Positions 30,392 through 39,743 of a stretch of DNA of 64,000 nucleotides are shown piece by piece (positions within the stretch are counted from its first letter, which is position 1; each line of letters begins with the position of its first letter). Below the pieces are notes generated by a model that saw nothing but the letters and a program-made list of their open reading frames with translations, was not told the origin of the DNA and made no database searches. The DNA comes from PKWO01 sp036384915. GTDB lineage: Bacteria; Pseudomonadota; Gammaproteobacteria; Burkholderiales; Burkholderiaceae_D. Position numbers and translations under genes: made by a program. The DNA lies in the NCBI GenBank assembly GCA_036384915.1, contig DASVLJ010000038.1, forward strand, positions 89,897 through 153,896, written 5' to 3'.

Positions 30392-31560
30392 TGTTGGCTT
30401 TGCTTGTGGTCCCGCAATAGTTCGCGGGCGATGATCATTTGTTGCACTTCCGTGGCGCCTTCATAGATGCGCAGCGCGCGGATTTCGCGATACAGCCGCT
30501 CGACAGTCTGGCCGCTTACCACGCCGAGGCCGCCGAACATTTGCAGCGCGGCGTCGATCACCTGCTGCGCGTTTTCGGTGGCCGTGAGCTTGGCCATGGC
30601 GGCTTCGCGCGTGACGTTTTCGCCCTGGTCACGCTGCCAGGCTGCGCGGTAAGTCAACAGTGCGGCAGCGTCGATGTCGGTAGCCATCTGCGCCAGCTTC
30701 GCTTGCGTCAGCTGAAAATCGGCCAGGGTCTGGTTGAACATGCGGCGCGTAGTGGCGCGCACCAGCGCTTCATCGAGTGCGCGCCGGGCAAAGCCGAGTG
30801 CGGCGGCGGCGACCGAGGTGCGGAACACGTCGAGCGTGGCCATGGCGACCTTGAAGCCCTGCCCCGCCTCGCCTATGCGCTGCGTGACGGGGATGCGGCA
30901 ATTCGTCATCTTCAGGCGCGCCAGCGGATGCGGGGCGATCAATTGGATGCGTTCGGCGATGTCGAAGCCCGGCGTATCCGCTTCAACGATGAAGGCCGAG
31001 ATGCCGCGCGCCCCCGGCGCTTCGCCGGTGCGGGCAAACAGCACGTAAAAGTCGGCGATGCTCCCGTTCGAGATCCAGGTCTTTTCGCCATTGAGGACAT
31101 AGTGCTTGCCCTCAAGCCGCGCTTCGCATTGCATGGCGGCGACGTCGGAACCGGCTTCGGGTTCGGACAAGGCAAAGGCGGCAATCGCTTCGCCCTTGCC
31201 GACGCGCGGCAGGTAATCGTGCTTTTGCTCGGGCGTGCCGAACAGGCTGATGGCGCCCGACCCAAGTCCTTGCATGGCGAAGGCAAAATCGGCCAGGCCG
31301 GAATGCCTGGCCAGCGTTTCGCGGATCAGGCATAAGGCGCGCGTGTCGATGACGTCGGTTACGCCGCCGTAGGTGGTGCCAGCTACCGCATAGTGCAACC
31401 AGCCGGAGTTGCCGAGCAGTTTGACGAGCGAGCGGCAGGCGGCATCGACGTCGGATTCGTCGCCATGGGCGAGGTGTTCGACGGCCCAGGCTTCGAGGGC
31501 GCGGGCGATGGTGCGGTGGCGTGGTTCGAAGAAGGGCCAGTTGGTGTGGTGTTTGTCCAT
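30388..31560 (-). CDS. Acyl-CoA dehydrogenase
   Basis: A 390-residue FAD-dependent dehydrogenase. Visible features are the middle-domain motif FALSEPEAGSDVAAMQCEAR, KTWISNGSIADFYVLFARTG, the C-terminal QLTQAKLAQMATDIDAAALL and QMFGGLGVVSGQTVERLYRE, and RALRIYEGATEVQQMIIARE with the catalytic Glu in YEGATE. It lies between enoyl-CoA hydratase (50 bases upstream) and RidA (4-base overlap). In this operon it would oxidise an alicyclic CoA ester made by the monooxygenase/reductase. It starts MDKHHTNWPFFEPRHRTIAR. Confidence 0.92.
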   Translation of the reverse strand: MDKHHTNWPFFEPRHRTIARALEAWAVEHLAHGDESDVDAACRSLVKLLGNSGWLHYAVAGTTYGGVTDVIDTRALCLIRETLARHSGLADFAFAMQGLGSGAISLFGTPEQKHDYLPRVGKGEAIAAFALSEPEAGSDVAAMQCEARLEGKHYVLNGEKTWISNGSIADFYVLFARTGEAPGARGISAFIVEADTPGFDIAERIQLIAPHPLARLKMTNCRIPVTQRIGEAGQGFKVAMATLDVFRTSVAAAALGFARRALDEALVRATTRRMFNQTLADFQLTQAKLAQMATDIDAAALLTYRAAWQRDQGENVTREAAMAKLTATENAQQVIDAALQMFGGLGVVSGQTVERLYREIRALRIYEGATEVQQMIIARELLRDHKQSQQ

Positions 31561-31578
31561 ATCATATCGCCGTCAACG

Positions 31579-31603
31579 CCCCTCTTCCGCAGGCGGGAGG
31601 GGG
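31579..31603. repeat. Small GC-rich palindromic repeat, copy 2
   Basis: CCCCTC-TTCCGCAGGCGG-GAGGGG in the 50-base gap between the hydratase and dehydrogenase genes of the aminobenzoate operon. Related to copies at 4457 and 56957. It could tune mRNA stability between the genes. Confidence 0.55.
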
Positions 31604-31610
31604 GGTCTCT

Positions 31611-32465
31611 TTAGTTGCCCTCAAACTTCGGCTTTTCCTTCGCCACAAACGCATGATAGGCCCGATGAAAATCATTGGTCATCATGCAGATCGCCTGGGC
31701 CTGGGCCTCGGCTTCAATCGCTTCGTCCACGCCCATGTTCCATTCCTGTTGCAGCATTTTCTTGGTCATGCCATGGGCGAAGGTCGGGCCGGCGGCCAGG
31801 TCGGCGGCCATCTGCCGGGCTTCGGCCAGCAGCTCGTCCGGCGCGCAAAGCCGATTGAAGAAGCCCCAGCGTTCCGCCTCCTCGCCGCTCATCGAGCGGC
31901 CACTATAAAGCAGCTCGGCGGCGCGGCCCTGACCGATCACGCGCGGCAGCATGGCGCAGGCGCCCATGTCGCAGCCGGCCAGGCCGACGCGCGTGAACAG
32001 GAAGGCCGTCTTGCTACGCGCTGTGCCGAAACGCAGATCCGATGCGAGCGCCAGGATCGCCCCCGCGCCGACGCAAATGCCGTCGATCGCCGCCACGATG
32101 GGCTGCGGGCAGGCGCGCATGGCCTTGACCACGTCGCCGGTCATGCGTGTGAAGGCGAGCAAGCCCGGCATGTCGAGCTTGGTCAAGGGGCCGATGATTT
32201 CGTGCACGTCACCGCCGGAGCAGAAATTGTCCCCGGCGCCGGTCACGACGATGGTTTTGACATCGTCGGCATAGGCGAGCGCGCGAAACAGTTCGCGCAA
32301 TTCCGCATAGGACTCGAAGGTCAGCGGGTTCTTGCGCTCGGGGCGGTTCAGCGTGAGCGTGGCCACGCCCGCATGCACCGCGAAGCCGAAATGTTCGGCT
32401 CGGTGATTGGCGAAACTGGCGCGGTTGCCCGGCAATCGCTGCGGCTGGCCTGGCAGGTAAGACAT
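31611..32465 (-). CDS. Enoyl-CoA hydratase/isomerase family protein
   Basis: A 284-residue crotonase. The core includes FAVHAGVATLTLNRPERKNP, VVTGAGDNFCSGGDVHEIIG (first oxyanion strand), IDGICVGAGAILALASDLRF (second oxyanion Gly pair) and KTAFLFTRVGLAGCDMGACA with RVIGQGRAAELLYSGRSMSG. The catalytic Glu expected in the GLxG/A helix is replaced by Ala/Cys residues near GCDMGAC, so it may act as a hydrolase or isomerase-type crotonase rather than a classical hydratase. It follows the MarR gene by 4 bases and precedes an acyl-CoA dehydrogenase, so it probably acts on a ring or ring-opened CoA ester. Confidence 0.9.
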   Translation of the reverse strand: MSYLPGQPQRLPGNRASFANHRAEHFGFAVHAGVATLTLNRPERKNPLTFESYAELRELFRALAYADDVKTIVVTGAGDNFCSGGDVHEIIGPLTKLDMPGLLAFTRMTGDVVKAMRACPQPIVAAIDGICVGAGAILALASDLRFGTARSKTAFLFTRVGLAGCDMGACAMLPRVIGQGRAAELLYSGRSMSGEEAERWGFFNRLCAPDELLAEARQMAADLAAGPTFAHGMTKKMLQQEWNMGVDEAIEAEAQAQAICMMTNDFHRAYHAFVAKEKPKFEGN

Positions 32466-32469
32466 GGCG

Positions 32470-33015
32470 CTACTCCTCGTTGTCGATTTCCATCAAGTGC
32501 TGTTTCATCTGCGACAGGAGCTGGATCAGCTTGATCTTTTCCTGCTGCGACACGCCGCTCATCAATTCGTCGATCCAGGCTTCATGCACGGCCGCCATTT
32601 TTACGAAGGCGCGCCGGCCCGCGGGGGTCAGCTTGACGCTGTAGACGCGCCGGTCGTCCGGGCTCGATACGCGCACCACCAGCTTCTCCTGCTCGAGCTG
32701 GTCGGTGATGCCTGTGATGTTGCCTCCCGTGACCATCATGCGCCTGGACAGTTCGCCCATGCGCAAGCCTTCGGGATGGCGCTGCAATTGCGCCATCAGG
32801 TCGAAGCGCGGCAGGGTCACGTCGAATTTTTCGCGCAGGCGCGTGCGTATCTCGTTCTCGATGCGCGTGGTGCAGGAAAGCATGCGCAGCCACAGCTTCA
32901 GGGAAGTGTGGTCTTCCTCGGTGATGCGCGTCTCAAGATCGACGATGGGCATGTCATGCCCCGCGCCGTTGTGATGAATCTGTCCGTTCGTGCTATCGGC
33001 TGTCTTGCGCGCCAT
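32470..33015 (-). CDS. MarR-family transcriptional regulator
   Basis: A 181-residue winged-helix regulator beginning MARKTADSTNGQIHHNGAGH. The MarR core is TRIENEIRTRLREKFDVTLP, RFDLMAQLQRHPEGLRMGEL, SRRMMVTGGNITGITDQLEQ, VVRVSSPDDRRVYSVKLTPA and GRRAFVKMAAVHEAWIDELM. It sits inside the operon, 42 bases after the monooxygenase/reductase and 4 bases before the enoyl-CoA hydratase, the layout of MarR proteins that sense an aryl-CoA (as BadR or HcaR-like proteins do). It probably represses this operon, with its effector the CoA ester formed by the ligase. Confidence 0.92.
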   Translation of the reverse strand: MARKTADSTNGQIHHNGAGHDMPIVDLETRITEEDHTSLKLWLRMLSCTTRIENEIRTRLREKFDVTLPRFDLMAQLQRHPEGLRMGELSRRMMVTGGNITGITDQLEQEKLVVRVSSPDDRRVYSVKLTPAGRRAFVKMAAVHEAWIDELMSGVSQQEKIKLIQLLSQMKQHLMEIDNEE

Positions 33016-33057
33016 GTATGACCCCTTTTCTCTCGCTCCGTTGAACTATTTTTGTTT

Positions 33058-35445
33058 TTACGACTCCAGCAGCCGCGCCGCGATCTGCTGCGGCGTCAGC
33101 CCACTGTTTGCTGCGGCCAATTGCCGTTCGCGCTCGAGGTTGCGCTCGAGCTGCAACTTCCCGGCTTGATACGGCTTGGGCCAGGCCACCTCGGTATAAC
33201 CGAGTTTGGCGCATTCGTGCAAGGTCCAGGCCGCGTCGGCCAGGTGCGGCCGCGCGATGGCGCACAGGTCGGCGCGTCCGGCGGCGATGATGCTGTTGGC
33301 GTGGTCGGCTTCGAAGATGGCGCCGACGGCAATCGTCGGAATGCCGGCTTCGTTGCGGATACGGTCCGCGAACGGGGTCTGGAACATGCGCCCGTAGACG
33401 GGCTTTTCTTCCTTGCTGACCTGGCCCGAAGAGCAATCGATCATGTCCGCGCCGGCGGCCTTGAACAGTTTGGCGATGGCTACCGCGTCGTCCGGCGTGA
33501 TGCCGCCTTCGACCCAGTCGTGCGCCGAGATGCGCACACTGATCGGCTTGTCCTGCGGCCAGGCCGCGCGGATGGCGGCAAAGACTTCCAGCGGGTAGCG
33601 GCAACGGTTTTCCAGCGCACCGCCGTATTCGTCGGTCCTGCGGTTGGTCAACGGCGAGATGAAGGATGACAGCAGGTAGCCGTGGGCGCAGTGCAGTTCG
33701 AGCCAGTCGAAACCGGCTTCGGCCGCGGCAGCGGTGGCGCGCACGAAGTCGGTCTTGATGCGATCCAAGTCTTCGCTTGTGGCGGCGCGCGATGTTTGCG
33801 AAACGCCGGCCAGGTATTGCTGCTCCGACGCCGACACCAGCGGCCAGTTCCCTTCGGCCAGCGGCTTGTCGATGCCATCCCAGCCTAGCCGCGTCGATCC
33901 CTTGGCCCCGGCGTGGCCCAACTGCATGGCGATCTTCGCTTCGCTGTGGCCATGCACGTAGTCGACGATACGTTTCCACGCCGCCGTGTGTTCCGGCTTG
34001 TACAAGCCGGGGCAACCCGGCGTGATGCGCGCATCGGCCGAGACACAGGTCATTTCGGCGAACACCATGCCGGCGCCGCCCATGGCGCGGCTGCCCAAGT
34101 GCACGAGGTGGTAGTCGCCGACCAGGCCATCCTCGGCCGAGTATTGCGCCATCGGCGAGACCACGATGCGGTTTTTCAACACGACCGAGCGCAGGCGGAA
34201 CGGCGTCATCATGGGCGGCACGCTGCCTTGCTGCACGGGCTGGCCTGCCTGCGCAGCGGCGCGCTCGGCAATCCAGCGTTCGAAGCCGCCGACGTAGCCC
34301 GAATCGCGCAGGCGCAGGTTCTCATGCGACAGGCGCTGGCTGCGCGTCAGCATGGAATAGGCGAATTGGGGCGCATCGAGCTTTGTGTAGCGCTCGACGT
34401 TCTCGAACCATTCCATCGAATTGCGCGCCGCGCTTTGTATCTTCAGCACTTCGAGCGCACGCAGCTTCTGGTATTCGTCGAGTACGGCGGCAATCCCGTC
34501 CTTGCCATGGCGCTCGAAGGAGCGTGCCAGTTCGATCGCGTCTTCGAGCGCGAGCTTGGTGCCGGAACCGATGGAAAAATGCGCCGTATGCGCTGCGTCT
34601 CCCATCAGCACCACGGGCACCTTGCGGCCGTCAAGTTCGTTCCAGTGCACCCAGGTGTGGCAGACGATGCGCGGGAATTTGATCCAGATTGCGGAGCCGC
34701 GCAAATGCGTGGCGTTCGACATCAAGGAATGGCCATCGAGGTATTTCGCGAACAGCTTCTCGCAATAGGCAATCGCTTCAGCCTGCTCCATGCGGTCGAG
34801 CCCGGCACGCTGCCAGACATCTTCCGGTGTTTCGACGATGAAGGTGGCGGTATCGCCGTCGTACTGGTAGGCATGGGCCTGGAACCAGCCGTGCTCGGTT
34901 TCCTCGAAGGCGAAGGTGAAAGCCGGAAACAGCTTCTTGGTGCCGAGCCAGACGAAACGGCACTTGCGCGTATCGACGTCGGGCTGAAAGGTTGCCGCAT
35001 AGCGCGTGCGCACGCGGCTGTTCAAGCCGTCGCAGGCGACGACGAGGTCGGCGCCGTATTGACGCGCAATTTCCTGGTCGTCCGTCACGTCGGTTTCAAA
35101 CACCAGTCTGACACCGAGTTCTTCGCAACGCTGCTGCAGGATATTCAGCAGGCGTTTGCGTCCGATACCGCAAAAACCATGGCCGCCGGAAGTCGTGATG
35201 TGGCCCTTGAAGTGGACGTCGATGTCGTCCCAGTGGTTGAAGGCTTGTAAGATGGTGCGCGCCGTCGGCTCGTCCGCCGCGACGAGGTTGCCCAGAGTCT
35301 GGTCGGAAAACACCACGCCCCAGCCGAAGGTGTCATAGGGGCGATTGCGCTCGATGACGGTGATCTGGTGAGCAGCATCCTGCTTCTTCATCAACAGGGC
35401 GAAATAGAGTCCGGCCGGGCCGCCGCCTATGCAAACGATTTTCAC
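33058..35445 (-). CDS. 2-Aminobenzoyl-CoA monooxygenase/reductase-type flavoprotein
   Basis: A 795-residue two-domain flavoenzyme. GTG 35445 follows GAGG and starts VKIVCIGGGPAGLYFALLMK, the FAD-binding GxGxxG strand; the frame extends 36 codons upstream without support. Residues 1 to about 390 are a salicylate-hydroxylase-type monooxygenase (DLVVACDGLNSRVRTRY, VVLMGDAAHTAHFSIGSG). From about 410 there is an old yellow enzyme domain: MTPFRLRSVVLKNRIVVSPM, FAEMTCVSADARITPG, LGHAGAKGS and HCAHGYLLSSFISPLTNRR. This fusion is known from the Azoarcus evansii enzyme, which hydroxylates and then reduces 2-aminobenzoyl-CoA; close relatives are also annotated as salicylyl-CoA 5-hydroxylase fusions. 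A CoA ligase 10 bases upstream and RidA downstream favour the aminobenzoate reading. Confidence 0.85.
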   Translation of the reverse strand: MKIVCIGGGPAGLYFALLMKKQDAAHQITVIERNRPYDTFGWGVVFSDQTLGNLVAADEPTARTILQAFNHWDDIDVHFKGHITTSGGHGFCGIGRKRLLNILQQRCEELGVRLVFETDVTDDQEIARQYGADLVVACDGLNSRVRTRYAATFQPDVDTRKCRFVWLGTKKLFPAFTFAFEETEHGWFQAHAYQYDGDTATFIVETPEDVWQRAGLDRMEQAEAIAYCEKLFAKYLDGHSLMSNATHLRGSAIWIKFPRIVCHTWVHWNELDGRKVPVVLMGDAAHTAHFSIGSGTKLALEDAIELARSFERHGKDGIAAVLDEYQKLRALEVLKIQSAARNSMEWFENVERYTKLDAPQFAYSMLTRSQRLSHENLRLRDSGYVGGFERWIAERAAAQAGQPVQQGSVPPMMTPFRLRSVVLKNRIVVSPMAQYSAEDGLVGDYHLVHLGSRAMGGAGMVFAEMTCVSADARITPGCPGLYKPEHTAAWKRIVDYVHGHSEAKIAMQLGHAGAKGSTRLGWDGIDKPLAEGNWPLVSASEQQYLAGVSQTSRAATSEDLDRIKTDFVRATAAAAEAGFDWLELHCAHGYLLSSFISPLTNRRTDEYGGALENRCRYPLEVFAAIRAAWPQDKPISVRISAHDWVEGGITPDDAVAIAKLFKAAGADMIDCSSGQVSKEEKPVYGRMFQTPFADRIRNEAGIPTIAVGAIFEADHANSIIAAGRADLCAIARPHLADAAWTLHECAKLGYTEVAWPKPYQAGKLQLERNLERERQLAAANSGLTPQQIAARLLES

Positions 35446-35455
35446 TTGTGCCTCA

Positions 35456-37060
35456 TCATGGCCGCCTGAGTTTAAAACGCTGCAGCTTGCCGGTTTCGGT
35501 GCGCGGCAGCACAGTGCAGAATTCGACGGCGCGCGGGTATTTGTAAGGCGCAATGGCTTGCTTGACGAATTCCTGCAAGTCCTTGGCCGTCGCCTCGTCG
35601 GGCCTGCCCTCGGGTTTCAACACGACGAAAGCCTTGACGATCTGCCCGCGCTCCTCGTCAGGCCAGCCGACCACGGCGCACTCGGCTACCAGCGCGTGGC
35701 GCAGCAAGGCCTCCTCGACCTCGGGGCCGGCGATGTTATAGCCTGCCGAAATGATCATGTCGTCGGTGCGCGCCTGGTACCAGAAATAGCCGTCGGCATC
35801 CATGACATAGGCATCCCCGGTCAGGTTCCAGCCTTCATGGACATAATGGGTTTGCCTGTCGTCGGCCAGGTAGCGGCAGCCGGTCGGGCCCTTGACGGCG
35901 AGATGGCCTACCCTGCCCGGCGGCAGCGGCTTGCCCTCGTCGTCGAGCACGCAGGCCTGATAGCCCGGCACTGGTTTGCCGGTGGCGCCGGGACGCACGT
36001 CGGCGCCTGCCGCCGAGATGAAGATGTGCAGCATCTCGGTTGCGCCTATGCCGTCTATCATCTCGATGCCGGAAGCGTCGCGCCAGCTCGCGCGCGTGGC
36101 TTTGGGCAAGGCTTCGCCGGCGGAGACGGTCTTCTTGAGGCTGCGCAAATCGTATTTTGCGGCCAGCGGCGCCATCTGGCGATAGAAGGTCGGCGCGGTG
36201 AAGCAGACCGTGGCCCGCTGCGCGGCAATCGCCTGCAGCAAGGTTTCGGGCGTGAGCTTTTCCAGCAGCACGCAAGTGGCGCCGACACGCAAAGGGAACA
36301 GCAGCAAGCCGCCGAGGCCGAAAGTGAACGCCAGCGGCGGCGTGCCGATGAAGGTGTCGCTCTCTTGCGCCTGCAGCACCGAACGCGGGAAGCAATCGCA
36401 AATGGCGAGGATATCGCGGTGGAAATGCATTGTGCCCTTGGGTACGCCTGTGGTGCCCGAGGTGAAACCGATCAGGCACACGTCCTCGGCATAGGTGTCG
36501 CACGGCGCGAAGCCGCCTTGGCGCGCCATGCGCTGCTCCAGGCCCGTCTCGCCCGGATCGTGATAACAGACGAGCTGCGGCCGCGCTTTGGCTGCCGCGG
36601 CTGCAGCTTCCATTTCCTCGCGCAATTCACCGGCGCACATTACGGCGCCGACCTTGGACTTGTCGAGGATGACCGTCAATTCCTTGGCGCGCAAGAGCGG
36701 CATGGTGGGTACGGCGATATAGCCGGCTTTCCATACCGCGAGCATGCAGGCTGCCATCATGGGGCTGTTGCCGCCGCGCAGCAGGACGCGCGCGCCCGTC
36801 GGCAAAGCCAATTGCTCGCGCAGCACGCCGGCGATGCGGTCGGTCTTGTCCTTCAGCTCGGCATAGGTCCAGGTCTCGTCCCTGCCTATGATGGCCGGCT
36901 TGGCGGCGCGGCCGCCCGTAGCCATCTTGTCGAGCAGTTCGACGGCGCAATTCAAGCGCTCCGGGTAGTGCAATTCCGGCAGGTCGAAGCGCAACTCCGG
37001 CCACGTGTCGCGCGGCGGGAGATTGTCGCTGGCAAAACTGTCTTGGTAGGCAGTGCTCAT
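35456..37060 (-). CDS. Aromatic acid-CoA ligase, probably 2-aminobenzoate-CoA ligase
   Basis: A 534-residue ANL-superfamily enzyme that adenylates an aryl acid and transfers it to CoA. Motifs: phosphate loop GFTSGTTGVPKGTMHFHRDI (about 200-220), GIGATEM (about 340), RTDDMIISAGYNIAGPEVEE (about 433) and the catalytic Lys in LPRTETGKLQRFKLRRP at the C-terminus. DLPELHYPERLNCAVELLDK near the start is typical of the benzoate/aminobenzoate ligase branch. It is the first gene of the six-gene minus-strand operon and is followed by the monooxygenase/reductase after 10 bases, which is why I favour 2-aminobenzoate as substrate; benzoate or salicylate are alternatives. Confidence 0.87.
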   Translation of the reverse strand: MSTAYQDSFASDNLPPRDTWPELRFDLPELHYPERLNCAVELLDKMATGGRAAKPAIIGRDETWTYAELKDKTDRIAGVLREQLALPTGARVLLRGGNSPMMAACMLAVWKAGYIAVPTMPLLRAKELTVILDKSKVGAVMCAGELREEMEAAAAAAKARPQLVCYHDPGETGLEQRMARQGGFAPCDTYAEDVCLIGFTSGTTGVPKGTMHFHRDILAICDCFPRSVLQAQESDTFIGTPPLAFTFGLGGLLLFPLRVGATCVLLEKLTPETLLQAIAAQRATVCFTAPTFYRQMAPLAAKYDLRSLKKTVSAGEALPKATRASWRDASGIEMIDGIGATEMLHIFISAAGADVRPGATGKPVPGYQACVLDDEGKPLPPGRVGHLAVKGPTGCRYLADDRQTHYVHEGWNLTGDAYVMDADGYFWYQARTDDMIISAGYNIAGPEVEEALLRHALVAECAVVGWPDEERGQIVKAFVVLKPEGRPDEATAKDLQEFVKQAIAPYKYPRAVEFCTVLPRTETGKLQRFKLRRP

Positions 37061-37209
37061 GCGGGCCTGGATTCTCGGGTAATAGTGTCAGGCTACGGTG
37101 CGAAGCGTGTACTTTATTCCTAAACTATCGACAATTCAAGCAGTGAGCCGAACTTTCATTACGCTTTGCGAAATGTCTTTGCGGAAACATTTGGCGCACG
37201 GCAAGCTCG

Positions 37210-37237
37210 AATGAAAACGCCGCTGAAAAAGCGGCGT
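37210..37237 (-). terminator. Intrinsic terminator after OPT transporter
   Basis: On the minus strand ACGCCGC, a 7-base T-rich loop, GCGGCGT, then TTTTC. It starts 32 bases after the stop of the OPT gene. The 209-base gap to the CoA ligase start would also hold the promoter of the aminobenzoate operon. Confidence 0.75.
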
Positions 37238-37268
37238 CCTCCGTCCAACCCGAGCTTCGGAGAGCGTG

Positions 37269-39539
37269 CTACGCCTTGGCTTCTTTTTCGCGCCCGACCC
37301 AATACAGCAAGCCCACGATCACCGCATAAGGTAGCATCGACAAGACGTCGGACATCGCCCCTTCGTAGAAGGGATTGTTCTTTTGCGCCCAGGCTTCGAG
37401 CGACTGGTCGAAGCCGGTCATGATGCCGGCCGTGAAAGCGATGATGATGCCGGCCAGCGCGCCGCCCGCGATATAGCCGGAAGACAGCAGCACGCCGGCG
37501 CTGCGGTCGCCGGCGGCCTGCTTTTCGTCTTCGTTGAGATTGGCGTATTGCGGCAGCTTATTGTTGCGCCGGTCGACCAGCCAGCGCACCATGCCGCCGA
37601 CGAACAGCGGCATCGACGAAGACAGCGGCAGGTACACGCCCACGGCAAAGGCCAGCGAGGGTATCTCCGACATTTCCAGCACCACGGCGATCATCACGCC
37701 GAACAGCACGAGCGTCCAGGGCAATTGCCGGTCCAGGATGCCCTTGATGATGTAGGACATCAGCACGGCCTTGGGTGCATCGTATTTCTTGACTTCGCTG
37801 CCGTCGGGGCGCTGGTGGAATTGGCCGTTGATGCCCGGGTCGACCAGATAAGCCGCCTTGCCGGCATCGTCGACGAAATACTTGCCGGCCGGGCCGCCCA
37901 CGGTATCGGTCTTTTGCCAGACGTGGTAAGTCTTGCCGTCTTGCTCGGCTTGCGGGCCTTGCAGCCTGCCGGTGTCCTTCAGCCCGGCAACGTCGGTGGT
38001 CAAGCCAGGCGCAACCTGGGCCGCGGGTACGTAGACCGTGCCGGCATCGTTGAGCTTCAACAGGATGGGGCCGAGCAGGAGTGCCGAGGACAGCGCGCCG
38101 GCAATGATGGCGTATTGCTGCAGGCGCGGCGTCGAGCCGACCAGGTAGCCGGTTTTCAAGTCTTGGGAAGTCGTGCCGGCATTGCTCGACGCGATACAGA
38201 CGATGGCCCCGACCGAGAGCGCGGTAACGTAATACTTCCCTCCGGTCCAGCCCATGATGAGGAAGATCAGGCAGGTGAACAGCAGCGTGGCGACCGTCAT
38301 GCCCGAGATTGGGTTGGACGAGGAGCCGATTTCGCCGGTCAAGCGCGACGACACGGTGGAAAACAGGAAACCGAACAGCACGATCAGGATCGCGCCGAGG
38401 ATATTCATCTGCAGCGGTGCGGCCAGCGTGATCGCCGCCACAAGCCCGAAGGTTCCGATCAAGACCCATTTCATCGGAATATCCTGCTCGGTACGGATTG
38501 CGGCCCCGCCTGTCCTGCTGCCGATACCGGAGAGGCCGGCCTTCACGCTGCGCCAGATCGTGGGCATCGCCTGCGCCATGCTGATCAGGCCGCCTGCGGC
38601 CACGGCGCCGGCCCCGATATACAACACGTAGGCGCCACGGATATCGTCCGGGCCCATTTCGGAAATCAGCTTGGTCCCCGGCGCGAGCGGTACGGTCAGC
38701 TTGTCGCCGAAGAATTTGATCATCGGGATCAGCAGCAGATAGGAGAGCACGCCGCCGGCAGCCATGACCGAGGCGATGCGCGGGCCGATGATGTAGCCCA
38801 CGCCCAGCAGCTCGGGCGAGACTTCGGCGCCGACCGAGCCGGACTTCAGCGGATCGCCGAATTCGACATTGGGCGTATCTTTCCAGCCTTTGAAGGCCAC
38901 GTTCAAGGCCTTGTACAGCAAGCCGATGCCGAAACCGCCGAAGATGGTCTTGGCGCGTGCCCCGGCTTCTGCCTGGGCTTCGGAACTGTCGCGCGCGGCT
39001 TCACCGGCGGCTTCGCGCGAGGTGTCGGATGCCGCAGCCTTCAACACTTCCGCGCATGCCGTGCCCTCGGGGAATTTCAACTGGTGATGCTGTTCCACGA
39101 TCATGGTGCGGCGCGTGGGGATCATCAGGAGGATGCCGAGCAGGCCGCCCAGCACGCCGACCAGCATCACGCGCCAGATTTCGAGTTCGAAACCGAGGAT
39201 CAGGATGGCCGGCATGGTCACGCCGAGGCCGAAGGCGATCGATTCGCCGGCCGAGCCGGCGGTCTGGGTGATGCTGTTTTCCAGGATGGTGGAGTCCTTG
39301 CCGCCGGCCTTGTACACCAGGCGGAACAGCGTAATCGCAATCACGGCGACGGGAATCGAGGCGCTGACTGTCAAGCCGACCTTGAGCACGAGGTAGAGCG
39401 AGGATGCGCCGAACACCATGCCCAGGATCACGCCCATGGCAAGGGCGCGGAAGGTCAGTTCGGGAAGCTGGACGGAAGCGGGAATATAGGGCTTGATCGC
39501 AGGCGGCGAGCCCGCGGGTGGCGCATTGTCATGAGGCAT
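37269..39539 (-). CDS. OPT-family oligopeptide transporter
   Basis: A 756-residue polytopic inner-membrane transporter with about 14-16 helices. It begins MPHDNAPPAGSPPAIKPYIP and SVQLPELTFRALAMGVILGM. Family features: GLTVSASIPVAVIAITLFRL, ENSITQTAGSAGESIAFGLG, QHHQLKFPEGTACAEVLKAA, YIIGPRIASVMAAGGVLSYL and the NAGTTSQDLKTGYLVGSTPR segment. A hydrophilic insert (about 540-590) separates two membrane parts. OPT proteins carry di-, tri- and oligopeptides or metal chelates by proton symport; substrate unassigned. It is a single transcription unit. Confidence 0.93.
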   Translation of the reverse strand: MPHDNAPPAGSPPAIKPYIPASVQLPELTFRALAMGVILGMVFGASSLYLVLKVGLTVSASIPVAVIAITLFRLVYKAGGKDSTILENSITQTAGSAGESIAFGLGVTMPAILILGFELEIWRVMLVGVLGGLLGILLMIPTRRTMIVEQHHQLKFPEGTACAEVLKAAASDTSREAAGEAARDSSEAQAEAGARAKTIFGGFGIGLLYKALNVAFKGWKDTPNVEFGDPLKSGSVGAEVSPELLGVGYIIGPRIASVMAAGGVLSYLLLIPMIKFFGDKLTVPLAPGTKLISEMGPDDIRGAYVLYIGAGAVAAGGLISMAQAMPTIWRSVKAGLSGIGSRTGGAAIRTEQDIPMKWVLIGTFGLVAAITLAAPLQMNILGAILIVLFGFLFSTVSSRLTGEIGSSSNPISGMTVATLLFTCLIFLIMGWTGGKYYVTALSVGAIVCIASSNAGTTSQDLKTGYLVGSTPRLQQYAIIAGALSSALLLGPILLKLNDAGTVYVPAAQVAPGLTTDVAGLKDTGRLQGPQAEQDGKTYHVWQKTDTVGGPAGKYFVDDAGKAAYLVDPGINGQFHQRPDGSEVKKYDAPKAVLMSYIIKGILDRQLPWTLVLFGVMIAVVLEMSEIPSLAFAVGVYLPLSSSMPLFVGGMVRWLVDRRNNKLPQYANLNEDEKQAAGDRSAGVLLSSGYIAGGALAGIIIAFTAGIMTGFDQSLEAWAQKNNPFYEGAMSDVLSMLPYAVIVGLLYWVGREKEAKA

Positions 39540-39743
39540 TGGGTTCTACCTTTAAGGTTTTGGCATTGTGTGCCGTCTTGTGCTTGGCGGATCGTAGCAC
39601 AGCGCCTGTCGCGTCTGAAAAACTTGAGGCTTGAAATGTCATGGCGCGGCGCAGCATAGTCCGTGTTGCTGTTGCGCGTCAGCCACAAGGCGCAATTCGA
39701 CGCCGCCGGCGTGCGACCATGACGCATCAATAAGGAGCCTCCC

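Noticed and set aside
33913..35250. 445-codon plus-strand frame opposite the monooxygenase/reductase
   Set aside because: Shadow of the FAD and old-yellow-enzyme domains.
37383..39659. 758-codon open frame opposite the OPT transporter
   Set aside because: Antisense of a well-conserved membrane protein; charged low-information translation.
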